Source: Gammaproteobacteria bacterium (GTDB taxonomy: Bacteria; Pseudomonadota; Gammaproteobacteria; UBA4575). Taken from it: a DNA stretch of 5,597 nucleotides. The DNA lies in NCBI GenBank assembly GCA_028281205.1, contig JANQKJ010000199.1, positions 1 to 5,597 of the forward strand, read 5' to 3'. The notes below the pieces were generated by a model that saw only the letters and a program-made list of their open reading frames with translations, did not search any database and was not told the DNA's origin. Both the position numbers and the translations under genes were made by a program. Shown piece after piece: positions 1 through 4,774 of this stretch. The first letter of the stretch is position 1. Every line of letters begins with the position of its first letter.

Positions 1-495
1 ACTTTCTTTATCGGCAACACCGACGCAAAAACCCGCCAGATCATATTCTCCCTCAGCATACATGCCGGGCATCTCGGCAGTTTCCCCGCCAATCAAAGCC
101 GCACCGGCTTGTTTGCAGCCTTCGGCAATACCAGTCACAACTGCAGCGCTGTCATTTACATCCAGTTTACCGGTGGCAAAGTAGTCTAGGAAAAATAAAG
201 GCTCTGCGCCTTGCACTATGACATCGTTGACGCACATAGCGACTAAATCAATGCCTATTGTGTCGTGCATGTTTAATTGGTGGGCCAGCTTTAACTTGGT
301 CCCGACACCATCCGTGCCCGATACTAAAATGGGCTGCTTATATTTGTGTGCGGCCAGTTCGAACAATCCACCAAACCCGCCCAGGTCGGAAATGACCCCT
401 TCACGATGTGTGCTTTTGACTGCGCCTTTTATTCGATTAACAAGCTCATTGCCGGCATCAATATCTACGCCAGCGTCTTTATATGTCAGTCCCAT
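1..495 (-). CDS. purM: Phosphoribosylformylglycinamidine cyclo-ligase (AIR synthetase), N-terminal part
   Basis: This enzyme closes the imidazole ring in purine synthesis: it converts formylglycinamidine ribonucleotide plus ATP to aminoimidazole ribonucleotide in the cytoplasm. The reverse strand reads without a stop from ATG at 495 to the left edge, giving 165 residues of a protein that is about 345 long in E. coli, so the C-terminal half is missing. Near-diagnostic PurM segments are visible: YKDAGVDIDAGN (residues 5-16), the glycine-rich nucleotide segment VSGTDGVGTKLKLA (58-71), GIDLVAMCVNDVIVQGAEPL (81-100), FFLDYFATGKLDV (101-113) and IGGETAEMPGMY (135-146). The start is the only ATG available, because an in-frame TAA lies 12 bases upstream. 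It is preceded by no good Shine-Dalgarno sequence. The E. coli protein begins a few residues earlier. In many gammaproteobacteria purN follows purM; that would lie beyond the left edge here. Confidence 0.97.
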   Translation of the reverse strand, partial: MGLTYKDAGVDIDAGNELVNRIKGAVKSTHREGVISDLGGFGGLFELAAHKYKQPILVSGTDGVGTKLKLAHQLNMHDTIGIDLVAMCVNDVIVQGAEPLFFLDYFATGKLDVNDSAAVVTGIAEGCKQAGAALIGGETAEMPGMYAEGEYDLAGFCVGVADKES

Positions 496-668
496 GGAAT
501 ATGATTACTAGTAAGATGTTGAAATTAAAAGAATTACATCTAACCACTTGAAATACAAGGGTTTTGCTGAAAAAAATTGTGCGACTATGGTATCTTTACA
601 GTTAGTAAATACTATAACACCGCATAGCTTAGTTACTGAAATGCGGGAAATCCAGGAGATTACCTGCC
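496..668. promoter_or_regulatory. Divergent intergenic region between purM and the phosphatidyltransferase gene
   Basis: This 173-bp AT-rich spacer must hold the starts of two divergent transcripts. On the plus strand the best -10-like words are TATAAC at 613-618 and TATGGT at 586-591. The second has TTGCTG (564-569) 16 bases upstream. Neither pairing is strong, so no promoter is assigned firmly. A short inverted repeat, CCGCAT (620-625) and ATGCGG (641-646), sits just before the ribosome site. No 16-bp PurR-type operator palindrome (ACGCAAACGTTTGCGT type) is visible for purM. Confidence 0.4.
654..658 (+). promoter_or_regulatory. Ribosome binding site of the CDP-alcohol phosphatidyltransferase
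   Basis: AGGAG lies 10 bases before the ATG at 669. It is a strong core with slightly long spacing, and it supports this ATG as the start. Confidence 0.75.
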
Positions 669-1226
669 ATGTTTAAGGCCCGATACATACCGAATGTCAT
701 CACTGGCACTCGAATACTTTGCGTTCCATGCTTGATTTGGATGCTTTTTCATCATCAGTTTGAACGTTCTTTGATACTCGTATTGTTTATGGGTGTGTCC
801 GATGCGCTCGATGGGTTCTTGGCGCGTTGTTATAACTGGAAAACCACATTAGGTGCTTATCTGGATCCAATGGCAGATAAGCTTATGTTACTGAGCGCAT
901 TTGTTGCTTTTGCAGTACTGGGCTGGATTCCCTGGTGGTTAGCGGCGATTGTTATAGCACGTGATGTGATTTTATTAATCGGTGCTGTCTCGTACCATAT
1001 GGTTACACGACAACTGAAAATGGAACCGCTGCCAATCAGCAAAATAAATACATTTGCACAAATCATTTTGGCCGTGAGTTTAATTTATACGCAAGTGAAC
1101 CCTATGCATCCACAGTTACTTAATGTACTTATGACTATTGTCGTATGTACTACGGTAGCGAGTGGAGTGCGTTATGTGGTGGAGTGGTCCAAACGTGCAG
1201 TGCGTGCTGCGCAAAAACAAATGTAG
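669..1226 (+). CDS. CDP-alcohol phosphatidyltransferase, cardiolipin synthase (CMP-forming)-like
   Basis: This is a polytopic inner-membrane protein of 185 residues that transfers a phosphatidyl group from a CDP-linked lipid to an alcohol. The family signature D-x2-D-G-x2-A-R-x8-G-x3-D-x3-D is intact: D45, D48, G49, A52, R53, G62, D66 and D70. These acidic residues bind the metal and the CDP group. Hydrophobic segments lie around 13-28, 34-47, 72-88, 90-108, 128-142 and 150-168. Length and fold fit both PgsA and the eukaryote-type cardiolipin synthases. The C-terminal half, with RDVILLIGAVSY (98-109) and ISKINTFAQ (123-131), recalls CLS-type enzymes more than E. coli PgsA. The acceptor is therefore probably phosphatidylglycerol, but glycerol 3-phosphate is not excluded. 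The gene is divergent from purM and lies 108 bp upstream of hda on the same strand. The family is certain; the exact product is an inference. Confidence 0.9.
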   Translation: MFKARYIPNVITGTRILCVPCLIWMLFHHQFERSLILVLFMGVSDALDGFLARCYNWKTTLGAYLDPMADKLMLLSAFVAFAVLGWIPWWLAAIVIARDVILLIGAVSYHMVTRQLKMEPLPISKINTFAQIILAVSLIYTQVNPMHPQLLNVLMTIVVCTTVASGVRYVVEWSKRAVRAAQKQM

Positions 1227-1263
1227 CTTAGCTGAACAATCTAAACGCTTTTACTAAATTTCT

Positions 1264-1292
1264 CTGACTTACTTTTTAATGAAGTAAGTCAG
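1264..1292 (+). other. Perfect 11-bp inverted repeat (hairpin) between the phosphatidyltransferase gene and hda
   Basis: CTGACTTACTT (1264-1274) and AAGTAAGTCAG (1282-1292) are exact reverse complements around a 7-base loop. No T-run follows the stem on either strand, so it does not match a standard intrinsic terminator. It could slow or end transcription weakly, stabilise the end of the upstream message, or be a protein-binding palindrome upstream of hda. The -10-like words TATATT (1297-1302) and TATAAG (1304-1309) start 5 and 12 bases after it. Confidence 0.7.
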
Positions 1293-1296
1293 CCGA

Positions 1297-1309
1297 TATA
1301 TTGTATAAG
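1297..1309 (+). promoter_or_regulatory. Possible -10 region of an hda promoter
   Basis: TATATT (1297-1302) and TATAAG (1304-1309) each match the sigma-70 -10 consensus at five of six positions. They lie 25-40 bases before the hda start. No convincing -35 is found at the right distance, because that position falls inside the hairpin at 1264-1292. This is suggestive only. Confidence 0.25.
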
Positions 1310-1334
1310 TAAATAAGCCCAAGCAGGTTACTAA

Positions 1335-2030
1335 ATGGAACATTCACAGCAAGCATTAAACTTGCAACTGGCGCAAGCCAATACCTTTGATACATTCTAT
1401 GCGGGGTCAGACCCTACATTGATAAGTGTGTTAAAGAATGTTGCCGCAGGTGTGCTTGAGGAACCGCAAATTTTTCTTTGGGGTGTGTCTAATACTGGTA
1501 AAACTCATGTGTTACAGGCTATGTGCCACATCGCGACATCTTCCAATAAGCGTGCAATGTACCTGCCTATGTCAGAACTGGTTGAGCAGCAACCAGAGTG
1601 TATTGATGGCTTGCAAGATATGCAGTTAATTTGCATCGATGATGTGCATGTCATTGCAGACAACGATGAATGGGAAAAAGCACTATTTAATTTTATTAAT
1701 GAGCACCGCGCTAACAATACAACATTGATCATTTCTTCTTTGTTTACACCGGCGGATAATATTTTTGCATTGGCTGATCTCAATTCACGTGCTATGTGGG
1801 GCCCAGTTTATAAACTCACACCGATTGATGAAGATAAGCTTGATGATGCGTTAGCCTTTCATGCCAGGGTGCGTGGGTTGGAATTATCCAGTGATGTAAG
1901 AAAATATTTGTTAACACGTTACCAGCGTGATGTATCTACACTAGTGGGAATGATTGAAGCATTGGATAAAGCCTCACTTGAAGAACAGCGTAAAGTGACA
2001 ATTCCTTTTTTAAAGAAGACACTTAACTAG
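1335..2030 (+). CDS. hda: DnaA regulatory inactivator Hda
   Basis: Hda is a DnaA-related AAA+ protein. Bound to the DNA-loaded sliding clamp, it stimulates hydrolysis of ATP on DnaA after initiation and so prevents re-replication. The 231-residue length matches the family (E. coli about 233). Visible are a Walker A motif GVSNTGKT (50-57), Walker B LICIDD (98-103), a sensor I-like strand LIISS (131-135), the box VII arginine-finger segment LNSRAMWG (149-156, R152) and the C-terminal QRKVTIPFLKK (218-228), which closely matches E. coli Hda. The N-terminal clamp-binding peptide is atypical: ALNLQL (7-12), where E. coli has QLSLPL. It lacks the origin-binding domain of DnaA, as expected. The start has a short AGG ribosome site (1325-1327) 7 bases upstream. 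Its last 8 bases overlap the convergent DUF2069 gene. Confidence 0.94.
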   Translation: MEHSQQALNLQLAQANTFDTFYAGSDPTLISVLKNVAAGVLEEPQIFLWGVSNTGKTHVLQAMCHIATSSNKRAMYLPMSELVEQQPECIDGLQDMQLICIDDVHVIADNDEWEKALFNFINEHRANNTTLIISSLFTPADNIFALADLNSRAMWGPVYKLTPIDEDKLDDALAFHARVRGLELSSDVRKYLLTRYQRDVSTLVGMIEALDKASLEEQRKVTIPFLKKTLN

Positions 2031-2382
2031 ATTGGTTGTCTTGGTCTTTTTCCGGGCGCGTATCATGCTGGCGGCAATAAAGAATCGTTAATAAAAAAAT
2101 TGCCAAACTCATAGTCACTTGCAAGATACCTATAGGCCATTGAGTACTGCTTGCGCAATTCCATACGCCGATAATGAAGTACAGCCATATGAATAGTGTC
2201 ATCCATTTAAACGTTTTAAAGCGTGCATGCAATAACCCACGTAATGGTAACAACAAAGGCACAATAATGAATATCAAAGTAATGCTCTTGGGAACAACTG
2301 GCGAAGGGTTAAGCCAGCCAATCCATGCAACCTGGCCAAACAATAAAATGAAATAACAAACCAGTGTAAGAGTGTAATACAT
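2023..2382 (-). CDS. DUF2069 family small integral membrane protein
   Basis: This 119-residue inner-membrane protein has no known function. Four hydrophobic segments lie near residues 5-24, 33-50, 58-75 and 84-102, followed by a short, charged, probably cytoplasmic tail (103-119). The loop PLRGLLHAR (46-54) and the pattern LYFIIGVW (67-74) recall the DUF2069 family, which I recall lying beside wrbA in gammaproteobacteria. It is the last gene of the minus-strand arsC-like/wrbA cluster, 41 bases after the wrbA stop, and probably shares that transcript. No clear Shine-Dalgarno sequence precedes the ATG. The 3' end overlaps the end of hda by 8 bases tail to tail, so neither gene can have its own terminator between them. 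The assignment rests on remembered family features, not on a search. Confidence 0.82.
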   Translation of the reverse strand: MYYTLTLVCYFILLFGQVAWIGWLNPSPVVPKSITLIFIIVPLLLPLRGLLHARFKTFKWMTLFIWLYFIIGVWNCASSTQWPIGILQVTMSLAIFLLTILYCRQHDTRPEKDQDNQSS

Positions 2383-2423
2383 CGCAAGCTAATAATGACT
2401 ATGGGCTTAAATACTGGAAAGGA

Positions 2424-3014
2424 TTATGAATGCAATTTGATAGCCATATCGGCTACACGTTTGCCCAATGCCAGGCAGAGTCGAGATTCTTCATCCGACA
2501 GAGGCAAGTCGCTATTGGGCCCTGCGAAATGGCTGGCACCATAAGGAGTGCCGCCGGTAGAAGTCTTGGCAAGATCGGGTTCGCTGTAGGGTAAGCCAAC
2601 CATCACCATGCCATGATGAAGCAGTGGCATCATCATAGAAATCAGGGTTGTTTCCTGACCCCCATGCAAGCTACTGGTAGAAGTGAATACCGCTGCAGGT
2701 TTATTTTGCAGTGTGCCTTTTAACCACAAACCACTGGTGCCATCCAGAAAATACTTCATCGGCGCTGCCATATTGCCAAAACGTGTAGGGCTGCCCAGAA
2801 CTAGTCCGCAACAGTCTTGTAAGTCACTGAGTTCTACATAAATGTCGCCAGACTTGGGAATATCGGGTTCCGTTGCCTCGCAATTTGCCGATACCGCAGG
2901 GACGGTGCGAATTTTTACTTCAACAGAGGCTTGTTCAGCGCCACGCGCAATTTTATACGCCATTTCTCGTGTGGCACCATTTCGGCTATAGTACAGAACG
3001 AGGAGTGGGCCCAT
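2424..3014 (-). CDS. wrbA: WrbA-type NAD(P)H:quinone oxidoreductase (flavodoxin-like, FMN-binding)
   Basis: WrbA proteins are cytoplasmic tetrameric FMN enzymes that reduce quinones by two electrons with NAD(P)H, avoiding semiquinone radicals under oxidative stress. The 196 residues match the usual length (198 in E. coli). The flavodoxin order is clear: beta-1 and the FMN phosphate loop VLYYSRNGAT (6-15), the isoalloxazine-contacting loop GSPTRFGNMAAP (74-85), the segment FTSTSSLHGGQE (110-121), the paired histidines PLLHHGMV (130-137), and the WrbA-specific GGTPYGASHFAG (154-165), which separates it from short flavodoxins. Translation starts directly after the arsC-like stop codon, with a GGAGG site inside that gene, so the two are translationally linked. 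DUF2069 follows. Confidence 0.93.
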   Translation of the reverse strand: MGPLLVLYYSRNGATREMAYKIARGAEQASVEVKIRTVPAVSANCEATEPDIPKSGDIYVELSDLQDCCGLVLGSPTRFGNMAAPMKYFLDGTSGLWLKGTLQNKPAAVFTSTSSLHGGQETTLISMMMPLLHHGMVMVGLPYSEPDLAKTSTGGTPYGASHFAGPNSDLPLSDEESRLCLALGKRVADMAIKLHS

Positions 3015-3362
3015 TTATAAAACCTCCAATACCTTTTCAGGAGGTCTCGCAATAACAGCTTTGCCATTGGCAAGTACTATAGGACGCTGTAGAAGAATAG
3101 GGTGCTGGATAATCGCATTAATCAAATCGTCATCTGATGCTGTTTCAATGTCGAGCCCGGTCTGAGCCCATTCATTTTCACCAGTGCGTATCATGTGCTT
3201 TGCAGGAATGCCTAAGCTGATAATGTGACTAAGTTCTTCTTGAGTAGGGGTAGTGTTTAAATATTCAATCACCTCAGTATTAATATTCTTTTCGTCAAGA
3301 ATAGATTTGGTTTGGCGGCATTTGGAGCATTTTGGATTGTAGTAAACTGCAACTGGTTCCAT
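3015..3362 (-). CDS. arsC: ArsC-family (glutaredoxin-dependent arsenate reductase-like) protein
   Basis: This 115-residue thioredoxin-fold protein belongs to the ArsC/Spx/YffB superfamily. Classic members reduce arsenate to arsenite with glutathione and glutaredoxin. The active-site loop YNPKCSKCR (8-16) carries the nucleophile C12. The arginines R59, R93 (in QRPIV) and R106 (in IARPPEKVL) match the three arginines of E. coli ArsC that hold the oxyanion. HPILLQRPIV (87-96) is the typical family block. It also has C15, giving a C12-x2-C15 pair. There is no arsR, arsB or acr3 nearby. It leads a cluster with wrbA, so a general redox role is as likely as arsenic resistance. It is shorter than plasmid ArsC (about 141) but normal for the chromosomal wrbA-linked type. 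The family is firm; the substrate is inferred. Confidence 0.88.
   Translation of the reverse strand: MEPVAVYYNPKCSKCRQTKSILDEKNINTEVIEYLNTTPTQEELSHIISLGIPAKHMIRTGENEWAQTGLDIETASDDDLINAIIQHPILLQRPIVLANGKAVIARPPEKVLEVL
3023..3027 (-). promoter_or_regulatory. Ribosome binding site of wrbA inside the 3' end of the arsC-like gene
   Basis: On the minus strand GGAGG lies within the final codons of the arsC-like gene, 8 bases before the wrbA ATG. The arsC-like TAA (3017-3015) is followed at once by the wrbA ATG (3014-3012). The layout favours coupled translation and decides the wrbA start. Confidence 0.8.
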
Positions 3363-3492
3363 AAGATTTAGTCATAAAAAAGTTAATACATATTTATAGC
3401 TTTTTCAATATATTAGCACTATACAGGTCTAAGAAGAATTGAAAATAGAAATTTGCATATCATTTCATAAACATATTAAAGCTTAGTATTTA
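3363..3492. promoter_or_regulatory. Divergent intergenic region at the core/polysaccharide boundary
   Basis: This very AT-rich 130-bp spacer lies between the minus-strand arsC-like gene and the plus-strand polymerase gene. For the minus strand, TTTTCA (3445-3440) and TATAGT (3423-3418) with a 16-base spacer give a fair sigma-70 candidate about 50 bases before the arsC-like start. For the plus strand, TTTGCA (3452-3457) and TATTAA (3474-3479), also 16 apart, are weaker and very close to the ATG at 3493. No terminator, repeat or attachment-site-like duplication is evident. Confidence 0.35.
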
Positions 3493-4767
3493 ATGATATC
3501 ACTTATAGTAGCCGCTTCTTTGTTTTTTATCTTGCTTATTGCTTCAAATAAGCCAAGCAACTTCATATATGTATTATTTTTACTAGGCCCGTTGCCAATC
3601 GGATGGCTTGAGCCTGTTATTACTCCTTTCGGTCTCATTGGGATGTCTGCTATTAAAGTTCAAATTATTTTGATGGTGTTAACAATAAGAATTTTATTAT
3701 CAAAAAATTTAAACAGAAAACATATTGCAAAGCATATATCTGCTTATATGATATTTATATTAATATGTCTGATAAGTGTTTTGTGGGCGCCTAGCTTGGA
3801 AATGGCTATACGGATGCTTATAAAGTTAATAACACCGCTAGTCTTTTTCATATATATGTATTTGTATATAAACGAAATAGGTCAGGATAAATTTATAAAT
3901 GCGGTTATCACTTCAGGCGTTGTATTTTTGCTGTTGGCAATATCTTCTACAGCACTTGGTTTTACCGCAGAATCATACCTTGGCCTTCCTGAATCGAGTA
4001 GAGCTGTTTTTAGTTGTCATATACTAATGGTGTTTGCAGTAATACTCTCAAAATTAGTAACAAGATATAGCCTAAAAAATTTGTTAGTCACTTTTATATT
4101 TGCAGCATCAATATTGGCGGCATTTACAAGGATAACTATTGCAGGGATGTTTTTATCAGCAGGATTGATACTTTTTTTGAGAATGAAGGGAGTCGTAAAA
4201 ATCGCAATACCATTCTTGGGACTCATTTCAATGGTTTTGCTATTTGTAACAGTTGATGCTTTTAAGGAGAGAATGTTTCTTACAGCTGCAGACGATATTG
4301 ACCACTCCACAATTTATGAATCACCACAAACGATTACATCTTCAATAGCAGGGTCAGGAAGGTTTTATGCATGGGAAGTCTCACTAGAGAGGTTATTTTA
4401 TGATAATAAAATATTTGGTTCGGGTATTGGTGCAACACAATTATTATTTTATGGCGCGACTGGTTCTAATGCTAGTGCGGTGCATTCCGAATTTATAAGG
4501 CTTTTGTGTGATGTTGGTGTACTTGGTATGTTGGCATATATGTGGTTTTGGATGAGAATCAGTTATGCAATCAGAATAAAAAAGAAAAGAAACCGTCTGG
4601 ATCAATATCAGTATCAGTTATACCTTGCATCGCTGGGTATGATAGCTGCGTACTTAGCATATTTGATAACTGATAATGGCTTTGATTATGTTGGACAAGT
4701 CTCAATTTTCGTTTTTGGAACAATAGGAGCATTTTTAGGTTCAAGTTTTAAGAAATATAAGGGTTAA
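3493..4767 (+). CDS. O-antigen ligase / Wzy-type polymerase family membrane protein
   Basis: This is a 424-residue polytopic inner-membrane protein with roughly 12 hydrophobic segments and one long hydrophilic loop (about 254-340), the layout of WaaL ligases and Wzy polymerases (Wzy_C family). The loop carries the family signatures: SGRFYAWEVSLER (288-300) with R290 and W294, FGSGIGATQ (308-316), and HSEFIRLLCDVGVLG (331-345) with H331, equivalent to the essential loop histidine in WaaL. An FTR motif (211-213) lies in the preceding membrane region. Such enzymes transfer or polymerise undecaprenyl-linked glycans on the periplasmic face. Sequence alone cannot separate ligase from polymerase. 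An in-frame TAG just upstream fixes ATG 3493 as the first start, although no Shine-Dalgarno sequence is visible. The gene is much AT-richer than the genes to its left, which suggests a transferred or variable polysaccharide locus. It is followed 4 bases later by a glycoside-hydrolase-like gene. Confidence 0.9.
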   Translation: MISLIVAASLFFILLIASNKPSNFIYVLFLLGPLPIGWLEPVITPFGLIGMSAIKVQIILMVLTIRILLSKNLNRKHIAKHISAYMIFILICLISVLWAPSLEMAIRMLIKLITPLVFFIYMYLYINEIGQDKFINAVITSGVVFLLLAISSTALGFTAESYLGLPESSRAVFSCHILMVFAVILSKLVTRYSLKNLLVTFIFAASILAAFTRITIAGMFLSAGLILFLRMKGVVKIAIPFLGLISMVLLFVTVDAFKERMFLTAADDIDHSTIYESPQTITSSIAGSGRFYAWEVSLERLFYDNKIFGSGIGATQLLFYGATGSNASAVHSEFIRLLCDVGVLGMLAYMWFWMRISYAIRIKKKRNRLDQYQYQLYLASLGMIAAYLAYLITDNGFDYVGQVSIFVFGTIGAFLGSSFKKYKG

Positions 4768-4774
4768 TGTAATG
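4759..4774 (+). promoter_or_regulatory. Ribosome binding site and tandem stop-start junction of the hydrolase-like gene
   Basis: AAGGG (4759-4763) lies 8 bases before ATG 4772, the best spacing for that start. The junction reads TAATGTAATG: the polymerase stop TAA (4765-4767) overlaps an ATG at 4767, which is followed at once by another TAA that in turn overlaps ATG 4772. The ATG at 4767 could only make a one-codon peptide, so 4772 is the true start. Translation of the two genes is probably coupled. Confidence 0.75.

Noticed and set aside
218..511. 97-codon plus-strand open frame
   Set aside because: Lies antisense to purM, whose protein is unmistakable; the translation has no family features.
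595..618. TTTACA (595-600) with TATAAC (613-618) as a promoter
   Set aside because: Both words are good individually, but only 12 bases separate them.
857..1066. 69-codon minus-strand open frame
   Set aside because: Antisense shadow of the phosphatidyltransferase gene, which carries an intact family motif.
1264..1292. Reading the hairpin as an intrinsic terminator
   Set aside because: No T-run follows the stem on either strand, so it is listed only as an inverted repeat.
1438..1783. Open frames of 63 codons (1438-1629, plus) and 92 codons (1505-1783, minus)
   Set aside because: Both lie inside hda in other frames, with no recognisable protein features.
2174..2356. 60-codon plus-strand open frame
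   Set aside because: Antisense to the DUF2069 gene, whose membrane pattern and conserved loop support the minus strand.
2873..3055. 60-codon plus-strand open frame
   Set aside because: Antisense to the wrbA/arsC-like junction.
3439..3463. TTGAAA (3439-3444) with TATCAT (3458-3463) as a promoter for the polymerase gene
   Set aside because: The spacer is only 13 bases, too short for sigma-70.
4017..4310. 97-codon minus-strand open frame
   Set aside because: Antisense to the Wzy-type gene; a by-product of AT-rich membrane-protein codons.
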